Notes: a model not told the origin generated them from the letters alone. DNA of 64,000 bases from Actinoplanes philippinensis (GCF_900113015.1 NZ_FONV01000005.1:248001-312000), one strand, 5' to 3'; shown: positions 1-8,338, numbered from the stretch's first letter. Numbers and translations: made by a program.

Positions 1-495
1 GCCGACCACGATCGAGGTCCAGAGCTGCCAGCCCAGCAGCGCCTGCAGGATCAGCGCCAGGGCGTACAGGTTGACGCCGGCGATCAGCACCTGCGCCACC
101 GCGAAACTGACCGCGTTGAACAGGTGGGTGGGCCGGTTGAACCGCAGCCGCAGGAACTCGGGGACGCTGCGCACCTTCGAGCCGTAGTAGAACGGCATCA
201 TCACGATGCCGAGGAACACCATGGCCGGCACCGCGCCGATCCAGTAGTAGTGCAGCGTCATCAGGCCGTACTGGGCGCCGTTCGCGGCCATGCCGACGAT
301 CTCCAGGGCGCCCAGGTTGGCCGAGATGAAGGCCAGACCGGTCACCCAGGCGGGCATCGACCGCCCGGACAGGAAGAAATCGGCGCTGCTGCTGATCGCC
401 CGCCGTGCCGCGAAGCCCACGCCGAGAACGGTGGCGAAATAGATCGCCAGAATCAGATAGTCGACGAGCCCCACGTCGAGCCGGAGTCCCCCCAC
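1..495 (-). CDS. Sodium:solute symporter (SSS family), N-terminal part only
   Basis: Secondary transporter of the SSS/SglT superfamily, which couples solute uptake to the sodium gradient across the cytoplasmic membrane. The reading frame runs off the window's left edge, so only the first 165 residues are visible. They show a first membrane helix (LVDYLILAIYFATVLGVGF), the family's polar stretch SSSADFFLSGRSMPAW, then AFISANLGALEIVGMAANGA and VPEFLRLRFN, all typical of the SSS N-terminal core. The GTG start at 495 follows a strong GGAGGAGG Shine-Dalgarno about 5 nt upstream. It lies 60 nt downstream of the HAD phosphatase stop on the same strand, so the two probably form an operon; a sugar-related solute would fit but is only inference. 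Substrate is not determinable from this fragment. Confidence 0.85.
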   Translation of the reverse strand, partial: MGGLRLDVGLVDYLILAIYFATVLGVGFAARRAISSSADFFLSGRSMPAWVTGLAFISANLGALEIVGMAANGAQYGLMTLHYYWIGAVPAMVFLGIVMMPFYYGSKVRSVPEFLRLRFNRPTHLFNAVSFAVAQVLIAGVNLYALALILQALLGWQLWTSIVVG

Positions 496-555
496 GGGCC
501 ACCTCCTCCAGTGTGGCCCGCGGGTTACCCCTATTGAAGAATGTTCACACCCGAC

Positions 556-1209
556 TCACAGGTTTGCGACGGCCGCCGGCGTCACCTCGGTGATCGCCTT
601 CACCACCAGCGTCGCCCCGGCCAGCGCGTCCTCCGCCGGCGGGTAGACGCCGTGCGGCACCGCGATCACGGTGAGACCAGCAGCTGCCGCCGAGCGCAGG
701 CCGTTGCTGGAGTCCTCGACGGCGGCGCAGACCGCCGGGGTCAGACCAAGTTTCGCCACCGCGGTGAGATACACGTCCGGCGCGGGCTTGCCGCGCGGCA
801 CCTCCTCGGTGGAGAGCGTCACCTCGAACACGTCGGCCAGCCCGGCGGTCGCCAGCACCTGGTCGATCAGGATCCGCGCGGACGAGCTGGCCAGCGCCAG
901 CCGGTAGTGGGCGGCGAGCGCCCGGACGGTCTCCACCGACCCGGGGATCAGCGGCAGGGCTTCCCTATACCGTCCGGCCATGCGGCCCAGGACGTCCGCG
1001 GCAACCTCCTCGGCCGTACGGGGAACGCCCACCTCGTCAGCCAGATGCGCCGACCACTCCCCGGTGCTCATGCCCATCATCCGATCCTGGGTGTCGGGCC
1101 GGAACTCCCGCCCGTGCTCGGCCACATAGCCGCGGCGGACCTCCTCCCACACCTCCTCGGTGTCGATGATCACGCCATCCAGGTCGAACACGACCGCCTC
1201 GATGCTCAC
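556..1209 (-). CDS. HAD-superfamily phosphatase, beta-phosphoglucomutase-like
   Basis: HAD subfamily IA hydrolase of 217 residues acting through an aspartyl-phosphate intermediate, probably on a sugar phosphate. All four HAD motifs are visible: I VVFDLDGVIIDTE near the N-terminus, II the SSS of LALASSSA, III the Lys in PRGKPAPDVY, IV EDSSNG. A helical cap domain lies between motifs I and II, as in PgmB/GS1-like phosphatases. The GTG start at 1209 is chosen because GGAGG lies 4 nt upstream and because the protein then begins directly before motif I; the longer frame adds a low-complexity arginine/glycine leader. The symporter follows 60 nt downstream. Whether it is a mutase or a plain phosphatase cannot be told from sequence alone. 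Confidence 0.85.
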   Translation of the reverse strand: MSIEAVVFDLDGVIIDTEEVWEEVRRGYVAEHGREFRPDTQDRMMGMSTGEWSAHLADEVGVPRTAEEVAADVLGRMAGRYREALPLIPGSVETVRALAAHYRLALASSSARILIDQVLATAGLADVFEVTLSTEEVPRGKPAPDVYLTAVAKLGLTPAVCAAVEDSSNGLRSAAAAGLTVIAVPHGVYPPAEDALAGATLVVKAITEVTPAAVANL

Positions 1210-1547
1210 AGCGCCTCCACCATCCGTGCGAACTCTCCCGTCCTCTGCCAGGACTCCCGAACCGGGCCATGCCTCACCGTGACCCCGCCAGGCGCCGCGC
1301 CCGCCGCTCCGTCTCGGCCGGAGCACAGGCTTCTCGATCTGAAGGTGGAGATGTGCAGGCCGAGTCTTACATCGATCACCCTATCCAATTCCGGTACGGT
1401 CGGTGACGGCCCGGCGACGCACACGGGCAGTCACCACCGGTTCGGTCCAGGCAGATGATCACCATCAACCGATAGGCCGGGGTGCAGGCCGGTTGCCGGC
1501 CGGTAGCTTCGGGCCCAGCAACGCCGCCGAGCCGGGAGCCGTATTAC
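1210..1547. other. Intergenic region between divergent HAD and glycosyltransferase genes
   Basis: 338 nt without a convincing gene. A 72-codon minus-strand frame (1206-1424) ends with a TGA that overlaps the HAD GTG by four bases, which is the geometry of a coupled gene, but its composition and lack of any recognisable motif make it doubtful. The region presumably carries both promoters; I cannot assign them with confidence. Confidence 0.4.
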
Positions 1548-3026
1548 ATGCCAGTGCCGCAGTTACCTTCCGTGAGCGTTGTGATCCCGCTGACGTCGCT
1601 CTCCCGGCTGCCGCTCCTCTTCGCCGGCCTGCCCCCGGTCGGCGAGATCATCGTGGTGGTCGGCCCCGGCGACGACACCGTCCTGCCGCTGCCCCGCGCG
1701 GCCCGGGTGATCCGCCAGACCCGCCACGGCGCCGGCAACGCGATCGCCTGCGGGGTGGCCGCCGCCACCGGCGACGTGATCGTCACCCTCCCCGGCGACG
1801 GCTCCTGCGACCCGTCCGAGTTGCCCCGCCTCGTCGAAGCGCTTGCCCCCGCCCCCCACCAGCAGTTCCTCCCGGGCGCGGACCGTCCTTCCGCTCCCGG
1901 CCTGCCACTCGCCTCGGGCTCGGGCCGCCCTGCCGCTCCCGGTCTGCCGTTCCGCTCGGGCCGCCCTGCCGCTCCCGGTCTGCCGTTCCGCTCGGGCCGC
2001 CCTGCCGGCCCCGGTGGTGGCCGCTTCTCCGACACGGACGAGGGCAGCCTCTCCGTCGCGGGCGCTGAGGTGGCCGAAGGAGTCCGGGCCGCCCGGCGCT
2101 CCGACCTGATCCTGCTCTGGTTCATGAGCGTTCTCCTCGGCTGCCGCCCGTCCGGCCCCGGCACCGGTTTCCGGGCGTTCCGCCGGGAGAACGCCGGCCT
2201 GCTGGGCCTGCCCCCCGTGGCCGGAACCGACCCGGCGCACGGCGACGGCCGGGACATCGAGCCCCTGCTGGCGGCGCGGTCCCGGGCCGCCGGCCTACGG
2301 CTGGCCGAGGTGCCCGTGTCGCACTACCCGCAGATCGGCCGCGGCATCTTCCTGCCCGGCCTGGCCGCGATCATCCGCGAACGCCTGACCCGGCGACGCG
2401 CCCCGCACACGTCCGGCGAGGAAAGCATCGTGGTACTGACCGGTGGCCCCTCCTACCGGCCGTCCGGCAGCTCAGCACACCGAGCGACCGGCGGGTCATC
2501 CCACCGGTCGCCCGGGGGTCCCTCTCACCTGTCGGCCGACGACGCATTCTCCCGCCCGAGATGGTCTACTTCCTCCCGGACGGAGTCTGGCGCTTCCTCC
2601 CCTTCGGCGCTCGGCCCGTACTTCGCCGGGCCGGTCAACGCCCCGCGCAAGCCGGCCACCGGCCACCGGCCCACCGATCCGGCCGTGCGCCGCTGGCCGG
2701 CTCCCAACCGGATCGCCGCGGCAGCCACCGACCGCCCGAACAGCGTCGCCACCGACCACCCGAACAGCGCCGGCATCGGCGTAGCCGAACGCCGCCGTGG
2801 CGGCGACCGCCGAGGCCCGGAGCGCCGCCGCGCCGACACCACCCCCGACCGCCGGTCCGCCACCGGCCGGCCGGGCAACGACCGCCCGAACGCCGACTCC
2901 CCGATCCGTCGCCGCTGGCGAGAGAGCCAGACCGATCTCAACCTCGGCCGCCGCCCCGACCTGCGGGTGATCAACGGCGAGGGCAGCGGATCCGGCGGCG
3001 CCCGAGGCCACCTCCGCTCGGTCTGA
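1548..3026 (+). CDS. Glycosyltransferase family 2 protein with internal repeat insertion and long disordered tail
   Basis: Probable GT2 (GT-A fold) nucleotide-sugar-dependent glycosyltransferase of 492 residues, cytoplasmic and without membrane helices. The N-terminus SVSVVIPLT is the usual first beta strand, GAGNAIACGVAAATGDVIVTLPGDGS contains the GT2 donor-site region with DGS in place of the usual DXD, and GPGTGFRAFRRE with the later EVPVSHYPQIGRG resembles the acceptor-side half. Between the two halves, at about residues 105-165, sits a Pro/Gly/Ser/Arg insertion built from 12-residue repeats. The last 170 or so residues are basic and disordered. ATG at 1548 is preceded by GGGAG 11 nt upstream. 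The stop codon lies inside a perfect palindrome that serves as a convergent terminator. Acceptor unknown; the insertion makes activity uncertain. Confidence 0.75.
   Translation: MPVPQLPSVSVVIPLTSLSRLPLLFAGLPPVGEIIVVVGPGDDTVLPLPRAARVIRQTRHGAGNAIACGVAAATGDVIVTLPGDGSCDPSELPRLVEALAPAPHQQFLPGADRPSAPGLPLASGSGRPAAPGLPFRSGRPAAPGLPFRSGRPAGPGGGRFSDTDEGSLSVAGAEVAEGVRAARRSDLILLWFMSVLLGCRPSGPGTGFRAFRRENAGLLGLPPVAGTDPAHGDGRDIEPLLAARSRAAGLRLAEVPVSHYPQIGRGIFLPGLAAIIRERLTRRRAPHTSGEESIVVLTGGPSYRPSGSSAHRATGGSSHRSPGGPSHLSADDAFSRPRWSTSSRTESGASSPSALGPYFAGPVNAPRKPATGHRPTDPAVRRWPAPNRIAAAATDRPNSVATDHPNSAGIGVAERRRGGDRRGPERRRADTTPDRRSATGRPGNDRPNADSPIRRRWRESQTDLNLGRRPDLRVINGEGSGSGGARGHLRSV
1893..2018 (+). repeat. 36-bp in-frame tandem repeat inside the glycosyltransferase
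   Basis: Two near-identical 36-bp units start at 1947 and 1983, and one degenerate unit precedes them. Each encodes PFRSGRPAAPGL. The unit length is a multiple of three, so copy changes keep the frame. Confidence 0.85.
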
Positions 3027-3052
3027 GGTTCGGCCGGCCGAACCTCAGACCG
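3019..3052. terminator. Perfect 34-nt palindrome, bidirectional terminator
   Basis: CGGTCTGAGGTTCGGCC is followed immediately by its exact reverse complement, with no loop bases other than the central GGCC turn. It spans the glycosyltransferase TGA (3024-3026) and lies 13 nt before the fgd stop on the opposite strand. It can form the same stem in both transcripts. No U-tract is present, which is usual in actinobacteria. Confidence 0.8.
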
Positions 3053-3064
3053 GTCGGCGCGGGC

Positions 3065-4063
3065 TCAGGTGCGGGAGCGGAGCTGCGGGAGGATCTGCTC
3101 CGAGTAGAGGCGCAGGAAACGCTCCTGGTCCGGGCCGGGCGCGTGGAAGACCAGGTGCTTGAAGCCCATGTCGAGGTATTCGGCCACCTTGGCGACGTGC
3201 TCGTCCGGGTCGGAGGAGACGATCCAGCGGGTGGCGGTCCGCTCGACCGGGAGCGCGTCGGCCAGGCGCTGCATCTCGACCGGGTCCTCGACGCCGGTCT
3301 TCTCCTCCGGGGACAGCGCCAGCGCGCCCCAGTAGTGGGTGTCGTTGCGGGCCCGCTCGATGTCGTCGTCGAAGGACACCTTGACCTCGATCAGCAGGTC
3401 CAGGTCGTCGATCTTGCGACCGGCTTTCTCGGCGCCCTCGGTGACGGCCGGGAGCAGCGTGTCGGTGTAGAGCGCGTGCCCCTTGCCGCTGGTGGTGATG
3501 AACCCGTCGGCGATCCGGCCGGCGAGGCGGGTGGCGGCCGGGCCGGAGGCGCCGATGTAGATCGGCACGGGCACGTCCGGCTTGTCGTAGATGGTGGCGT
3601 TCTCCGTCTTGTAGAACTGCCCCTCGTACGTCACCCGGTCCTCGGCCCACAGCTTCTGGATGAGCAGGACCGCCTCCTTGAGACGGGCGAACCGCTCCTT
3701 GCCGTCCGGCCACTGGGTGCCGAGCAGCACCTCGTTGAGCGACTCGCCGGAGCCGACGCCGAGGACCGCGCGGCCCGGGGCGAGGCAGCCGAGGGTGGCG
3801 AAGGCCTGCGCCACGACCGCCGGGTGGTAACGGAAGGTCGGGGTCAGCACGCTGGTGCCGATCAGCACCCGCTCGGTACGGGCGGCGAGCGCCCCGAGCC
3901 AGGGCAGGGCGGCCGGGGCGTGGCCGCCGTCGTGCCGCCACGGTTGCAGGTGATCGCTGACGAAGACCGAGTCGAAGCCCAGCTCCTCCGCCAGAATGCC
4001 GTATTTGAGCAGCTCAGCCGGCGCGAACTGCTCCGCCGACGCCTTGTACCCGAACCGAATCAT
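3065..4063 (-). CDS. fgd: F420-dependent glucose-6-phosphate dehydrogenase
   Basis: Luciferase-like (LLM) F420 enzyme of 332 residues, the usual FGD length, that oxidises glucose 6-phosphate to 6-phosphogluconolactone and supplies reduced F420. The match to mycobacterial FGD1 is extensive: GYKASAEQFAP at the N-terminus, SDHLQPWRHDGGHAP with the catalytic His (38) and the neighbouring Trp (42), LGVGSGESLNE with the proton-donating Glu near residue 107, SGKGHALYT and HLVFHAPGPDQERFL near the C-terminus. The ATG has no Shine-Dalgarno but TAGTCT ends 6 nt before it, the spacing of a leaderless actinobacterial promoter. It stands alone, convergent with the glycosyltransferase. Assignment is firm at family level; a relaxed F420 oxidoreductase is the only alternative. 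Confidence 0.93.
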   Translation of the reverse strand: MIRFGYKASAEQFAPAELLKYGILAEELGFDSVFVSDHLQPWRHDGGHAPAALPWLGALAARTERVLIGTSVLTPTFRYHPAVVAQAFATLGCLAPGRAVLGVGSGESLNEVLLGTQWPDGKERFARLKEAVLLIQKLWAEDRVTYEGQFYKTENATIYDKPDVPVPIYIGASGPAATRLAGRIADGFITTSGKGHALYTDTLLPAVTEGAEKAGRKIDDLDLLIEVKVSFDDDIERARNDTHYWGALALSPEEKTGVEDPVEMQRLADALPVERTATRWIVSSDPDEHVAKVAEYLDMGFKHLVFHAPGPDQERFLRLYSEQILPQLRSRT

Positions 4064-4132
4064 TACCGAAGACTAGCCCCGCCCCGGCGGCCGGGACCCC
4101 CGTTCCGCGTGGGGACTCCCTTGTGGAACCGG

Positions 4133-5953
4133 TCACCCGGCCGCCCGGTACGCCTTCCCGGCCGCGGTGGGGCTGTCGGCGTCGCGGTAGAGCCCGAAGT
4201 CGACGCTGTCGCCCACGGCGGGCAGCCCGAAGTAGGCGTAGCGCTCGACGTACGACCGTTTCTCCAGCCCTGTGGTGGCGCCCTTGATGAACGCCACCTT
4301 CTGGGCGTCGCTGGCGTACTTCGGCGAGCCGCCGAAGTTGATCAGGCCGAACTCGGTGATCCAGATGGGCTTGCCGTAGCGCCGGTGGACGGCGTCGACG
4401 TAGCCGAGGAACTGGTTGACCGACGCGGCGCTGAAGTCGGAGCCGTACCAGTGCAGGGCGATCGCGTCGACCCGCAGGCCCTTCGACTTCGCGCCGGCCA
4501 TGAAGCGGTCCAGCCAGCCGCCGGCCGTGTCGCCGCCGAACGCGACGGCCGGGCTGACCAGCTTCATCCCGGTCGCCTCCAGTCTCGGCCAGGCGGCGAG
4601 GGCGGCCTCGACGGTCATGTTCGACTGCTCGGCCAGGTCGGGCTCGTTGAAGCCGAGCAGCACGTCGCCCTCGGCCTTGACCTCCTTGAGGGTGGCGTCG
4701 GTGACGTTGGCGGCGCCCCAGACCATCGGCACGAACTCGACGTCCGCCGGGCCGGGCACCTCGTTGTCGTTCGCCGACCAGGAGTAGTACCAGGACGCGC
4801 CGACGTCCTTGAGCGCCCCTTTCGCGCCGGCGAACTTCCACACCGCGGCGCCCTTCTTGGCGGAGGCGTTCGTCACCGGCGGCGCGGCGGGCGCCGACGG
4901 CGAGGTGCGGGAGGGAGACGGCGACGGCCGGGTCACCGACGGCGTGGGCGAGGGCGCGGCGGCCGACGCGGGCGGTGCTTGCGGTGAGGCGACGGCGGCC
5001 GCGGGGGCAAGGGGCTCCGCCGGGGTGTTGTACGACCAGACGGCCGCCCCGCCACCAGCCACGACTCCCGTCGCCAGCAGGCCGGCGAGCACCTTCTGGG
5101 CCACGATGCCACCGGTCTTCGCCACGATCTGGGCGGGCGCCGCGGTGGCCGCTGTGGAAACGGCGCCGGTGGCCGTACCCCCGATGGTGTTGATTTTGAA
5201 AAGCGCGAGGCCCGGCCGCAGGGGGATGAGCGCCATCCCGGCCAGCAGCCTCTCCGCCTCGACGAGGTTCTGCCAGGCCGGCGCGCAGAGACGGCAGTCG
5301 CGGGTGTGCCGTGCGATGCGCTTGCGCCAGAGCGCGCTGGGACGGCCGTCCCAGCCCATGAGAACGCCGGCCAGGTCCGCGCAGTGTGGGCCGTGCAGCG
5401 CCCGGACCACCGCCCGGGCCGTCTCCAGCTGGGCCTTCATCCGCTGGATGCGGACCGCCGCATGCTGGCGGCCGAGGCCGCTGGCCTCGACGATCTCGTC
5501 CCGGGTGAGTTCGCCGGAGGCCTCCAGCCACCACAGCGAGAGCAGCTCGCGGTTGTCGTCGTCGAGCCAGCGGGTGGCCTCGGCGGTCTCCCGGCGCTGC
5601 CCGGACAGTTCGAGCCGGGTGATCGCCAGATCGGTGAAGTCGGCGCCCGGATCACGCAGATCCGGATCGAGCGGGTCAGCCGGCGGCCGGGCGCGAAAGC
5701 GTTCCCGGACCTGACGCACGGTGATAGCGACGAGCCACGAACGGAACGCCGCGGGGTCGCGCAGCTCGCCCAGGTTGCGCAGCACCCGGAGCATGACCTC
5801 CTGCACCACGTCGTCGACGTCGGCGTGGCCCTCCAGAGCCCGGCCCACGATGGTGTAGACCAGCGGCAGATATCCGGCCACCAGCCGGTCGACCGCCACC
5901 GGATCGCCGGCGCGGGCCGCGACGACGGTCGCCGTGTCAGGTTGTCCCACCAT
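4133..5953 (-). CDS. ECF sigma factor fused to a transmembrane segment and an extracellular GH128-like glycosidase domain
   Basis: A 606-residue fusion. Residues about 18-90 are sigma-70 region 2 (LPLVYTIVGRALEGHADVDDVVQEVMLRVLRNL) and about 125-185 region 4 (LTRDEIVEASGLGRQHAAVRIQRMK), separated by a PADPLDPDLRDP linker. Next comes a Cys/His segment, HGPHC then HTRDCRLC, like the zinc motif of anti-sigma factors. A membrane helix follows near 287-310, then a Pro/Ser/Thr linker. Residues 366-606 form a Glyco_hydro_cc/GH128-type barrel with both acidic residues: E437 in GFNEPD and E534 in WITEFG. The expected topology is sigma inside, glycan domain outside. ATG 5953 has a GGAG/AGAG stretch upstream; longer frames are unsupported. 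ECF groups with glycosidase extensions are known from Actinobacteria, so the architecture is rare but not unique. The target promoter set is unknown. Confidence 0.88.
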   Translation of the reverse strand: MVGQPDTATVVAARAGDPVAVDRLVAGYLPLVYTIVGRALEGHADVDDVVQEVMLRVLRNLGELRDPAAFRSWLVAITVRQVRERFRARPPADPLDPDLRDPGADFTDLAITRLELSGQRRETAEATRWLDDDNRELLSLWWLEASGELTRDEIVEASGLGRQHAAVRIQRMKAQLETARAVVRALHGPHCADLAGVLMGWDGRPSALWRKRIARHTRDCRLCAPAWQNLVEAERLLAGMALIPLRPGLALFKINTIGGTATGAVSTAATAAPAQIVAKTGGIVAQKVLAGLLATGVVAGGGAAVWSYNTPAEPLAPAAAVASPQAPPASAAAPSPTPSVTRPSPSPSRTSPSAPAAPPVTNASAKKGAAVWKFAGAKGALKDVGASWYYSWSANDNEVPGPADVEFVPMVWGAANVTDATLKEVKAEGDVLLGFNEPDLAEQSNMTVEAALAAWPRLEATGMKLVSPAVAFGGDTAGGWLDRFMAGAKSKGLRVDAIALHWYGSDFSAASVNQFLGYVDAVHRRYGKPIWITEFGLINFGGSPKYASDAQKVAFIKGATTGLEKRSYVERYAYFGLPAVGDSVDFGLYRDADSPTAAGKAYRAAG

Positions 5954-6077
5954 GTCTCTCCACTCCGTGTATCCGCTGCACAGGGAGACGGGCGCGGCCC
6001 ACATGGATAACACGAATCAGCGATCGGGTCATCAGCGTCACGGTTAGCCGGGCGGCGGATCGGGCACAGAAAGCGGC

Positions 6078-6470
6078 ATGCGCATGTCGGTTCGGCTCAA
6101 TCTGCCCCGTGAGGTGGACAGCGTCCCCGCCGTGCGCCGGCTGTTGCGGTGCGCCCTGACCATCCTCCGCGTGGACGGTCAGGCCGGCGCCGATCTGGAG
6201 ATCGCCCTCACCGAGGCGTGCGCCAACGTGGTGAAGCACGCCGCGGGGGCGGAGAAGTTCGAGGTCCGCCTGGACGTCGGCGAGGACCACTGCTCCATCG
6301 ACGTGATGGACGACGGTTCCGGCTTCGACCCCGCGGTGGACGCCACGCCGTCGCCGACCAGCGAGCGCGGGCGGGGCCTTCTCCTGATCAAGGCGCTGGG
6401 CGAGAACGTTCGCATGCACTCCAGCCCGCGCAGTGGAAGCCTGATCCACTTCGAGAAGTCCTTCGCCTGA
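6078..6470 (+). CDS. RsbW-like anti-sigma serine kinase (HATPase_c_2)
   Basis: Small GHKL ATPase of 130 residues, the usual size of anti-sigma/anti-anti-sigma kinases such as RsbW and SpoIIAB. Visible motifs: N box LTEACANVVKHA, G1 box VMDDGSGFDP and G2 box ERGRGLLLIKAL. Such proteins bind a sigma factor or phosphorylate a STAS antagonist. It is divergent from the ECF-glycosidase fusion and 177 nt upstream of a SpoIIE/RsbU-like phosphatase, so a partner-switching pair is likely. No STAS antagonist and no SigB/SigF-type sigma factor sit next to it, so its partners are presumably elsewhere. ATG 6078 and ATG 6084 are both possible starts; the difference is two residues. Confidence 0.85.
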   Translation: MRMSVRLNLPREVDSVPAVRRLLRCALTILRVDGQAGADLEIALTEACANVVKHAAGAEKFEVRLDVGEDHCSIDVMDDGSGFDPAVDATPSPTSERGRGLLLIKALGENVRMHSSPRSGSLIHFEKSFA

Positions 6471-6647
6471 GGCCTGTCGCGCCGGGTCGCCCTGGGTGGG
6501 GTACCCCGGCGCGATTTGGTTGCCGTATAACAAATAACCAGCGCCGTCCTTCGGCGTTCGATGGCGCACGCCGTCGAACGTCCCGTCGCTCGTGTCCGTT
6601 GTCCGCCGCCGTCGCTCAGCACGTCGCTTCGTGAGAGGAGTCTGGAA

Positions 6648-7790
6648 ATGTCCGATCAGCCGGCACCCCTCGGCTCGCTCCTACGGGCCGCGCCGCCCGA
6701 CCGCCTGCCCGAGGCCGCCGCCGAGCACCTCCGGCGCCACTTCGCCGCCGGCGCCGTCCAGGTGCTGGTGCCCGACCTCACCGGCACCCGCCTGCAGCCG
6801 CTGCTCGGCGACCCCGAGCCCGCCGACGCGACCACCGCCCTGCGCTGCTTCGCCAGCCAGCAGCCCTGCGTCGAGCGCGCCCCCACCGGCCAGGTCCGGC
6901 TGCACCTGCCCCTCACCTGCTGGGGCGAGCGGGTCGGCGTGCTCCGCGTCGAACTGCCCGCACAGCCCTCCGACGACCTGTCCGAGCGGCTCGCCGCCGA
7001 CAGCGACGACCTGGCCACCGCGTTGCGGGCCGCCGAGATCTCCACCGACCGGTACCACCGGGCGCGCCGCCGCGGACGGCTCACCATGGCCGCCGAGCTG
7101 CAGTGGGATCTGCTGCCCGGCCGCGCCCTCGGCGACGACCGGTTCCTGGTGGCCGGTCAGCTCGAGCCGGCGTACGACGTCCGCGGCGACCACTTCGACT
7201 GGGCCCTCGACGGCGACCGGCTGACCCTGACCGTGCTCAACGGGCACGGCGACGGAATGGAGGCCGCCCTGCTCACCTCCCTGGCCGTCAACGCCATGCG
7301 CAACGCCCGCCGCTTCGGGGCCGACATCGTCGAGCAGGCCGAACTCGCCTCCGACGCGGTCCACTCCCGATACGCCGGGACCGTCCACGCCGCCACCCTG
7401 CTCCTGGAGATCGACCTGGTGAGCGGTGGAGTGGCCGCCGTCGACGCCGGCTCGCCGCACTGCCTGATCGCCCGTGGCAGCGGCATCGAGCAGGTGCCGC
7501 TGGAGCAGCAGCTGCCGCTCGGCATGTTCGCCGAGGCGCACTACGAGATCCAGCGATTCCAGCTCGAACCCGGCGACCGGATGCTGGTGGTCAGCGACGG
7601 CGTACACGCCGCCACCCCGACAGGGCTCCCCCGATTCGGCGAATCCGGGCTGCTCAGCGCACTTCGGCGGACACGGTTGCAGCCCGCCACCGAGGCGGTC
7701 GGTACGGTGTTGCGAGGCCTGCGCGAATACCACGCCGGCGCCGACCCGGAGGACGACGCTGTCATGGTCTGCCTGGATTGGCGACGCTGA
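6648..7790 (+). CDS. PP2C-type SpoIIE/RsbU-like protein phosphatase
   Basis: Soluble 380-residue protein. The first 120 or so residues (VQVLVPDLTGTRLQPLLGD, then RLHLPLTCWGERVGVLRVELP) look like a GAF-type sensory module. From about residue 145 a SpoIIE catalytic domain follows: AAELQWDLLPG, the metal-binding GDHFDWALDGDRLTLTVLNGHGDGMEAALLTSLAVNAMRN, VDAGSPHCLIARG, LEPGDRMLVVSDGVH and the closing PEDDAVMVCL. The Asp residues expected to bind Mn/Mg are all present. The likely role is dephosphorylation of a STAS anti-anti-sigma factor, opposing the RsbW-like kinase upstream. ATG 6648 is chosen for the GAGAGGAG Shine-Dalgarno 7 nt before it. An inverted repeat CGTTCGA...TCGAACG (6555-6580) lies in the leader and could be an operator. 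Confidence 0.85.
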   Translation: MSDQPAPLGSLLRAAPPDRLPEAAAEHLRRHFAAGAVQVLVPDLTGTRLQPLLGDPEPADATTALRCFASQQPCVERAPTGQVRLHLPLTCWGERVGVLRVELPAQPSDDLSERLAADSDDLATALRAAEISTDRYHRARRRGRLTMAAELQWDLLPGRALGDDRFLVAGQLEPAYDVRGDHFDWALDGDRLTLTVLNGHGDGMEAALLTSLAVNAMRNARRFGADIVEQAELASDAVHSRYAGTVHAATLLLEIDLVSGGVAAVDAGSPHCLIARGSGIEQVPLEQQLPLGMFAEAHYEIQRFQLEPGDRMLVVSDGVHAATPTGLPRFGESGLLSALRRTRLQPATEAVGTVLRGLREYHAGADPEDDAVMVCLDWRR

Positions 7791-7866
7791 TCTTGTTTCC
7801 GGCAGCGCCGGACCGGGTATACATGCAGGTTCACGGGCCCGCGACTTGCGATGACGGGGATACGGG

Positions 7867-8331
7867 ATGGATCGTGCCACCGAGATCGCCGAGGCTGTCG
7901 AGTCGTCGGTGGAGGCGCTGGTGGCCGTCCTCGAACGGGCCAGGCTCGCCCAGCAGCCCCCGGTGCCGCCCGCCCAGCTGCGCGTGCTGACCATAGTCGC
8001 CGGCAACCGGCACACCAACATGAGCCGGCTCGCCGAAGCCCTCGACGTGGTGCCGTCGTCGGCGAGCCGCCTCTGCGACCGCCTGGAGGCGACCGGCCTG
8101 TTGCGCCGCGTCGCCGACCCACGAGACCGGCGCGAGGTACGGCTGCTGCTCACCTCGGCGTCCCGGCGCCTCCTGGCCGACCTGCGGGAACGCCGCCGGG
8201 CCGCCCTCGCCGACGTCCTGGGACGCATGCCGGCAGCCGCCCAGCAGGACCTGCTGCGGGCGTTGCAGGCCTTCGAAGGGGCGGCGGCCGTGCCGGAGGC
8301 CCCGGGCAGCCAGGCCCGCCAGAGCGCCTGA
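7867..8331 (+). CDS. MarR-family transcriptional regulator
   Basis: 154-residue winged-helix repressor. The helix-turn-helix MSRLAEALDVVPSSASRLCDRLEATGLLRRV and the wing DPRDRREVRLLLT are the MarR signature, flanked by the N- and C-terminal dimerisation helices. It lies 76 nt after the SpoIIE-like phosphatase on the same strand, so co-transcription is possible. Its last 13 residues (APGSQARQSA and neighbours) are low-complexity and the DNA right after the stop is a pyrimidine repeat. Effector and targets are unknown; no clear palindrome is seen directly upstream. Confidence 0.85.
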   Translation: MDRATEIAEAVESSVEALVAVLERARLAQQPPVPPAQLRVLTIVAGNRHTNMSRLAEALDVVPSSASRLCDRLEATGLLRRVADPRDRREVRLLLTSASRRLLADLRERRRAALADVLGRMPAAAQQDLLRALQAFEGAAAVPEAPGSQARQSA

Positions 8332-8338
8332 ACGTCGC

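Noticed and set aside
1206..1424. 72-codon minus-strand frame overlapping the HAD start by GTGA
   Set aside because: Overlap geometry is suggestive, but the product has no recognisable motif, and the HAD gene already has its own ribosome site.
2561..4987. 808-codon plus-strand open frame
   Set aside because: It runs antisense through fgd and the ECF-glycosidase gene, has only low-complexity Arg/Pro/Gly product, no ribosome site and no domain. It results from the high GC content.
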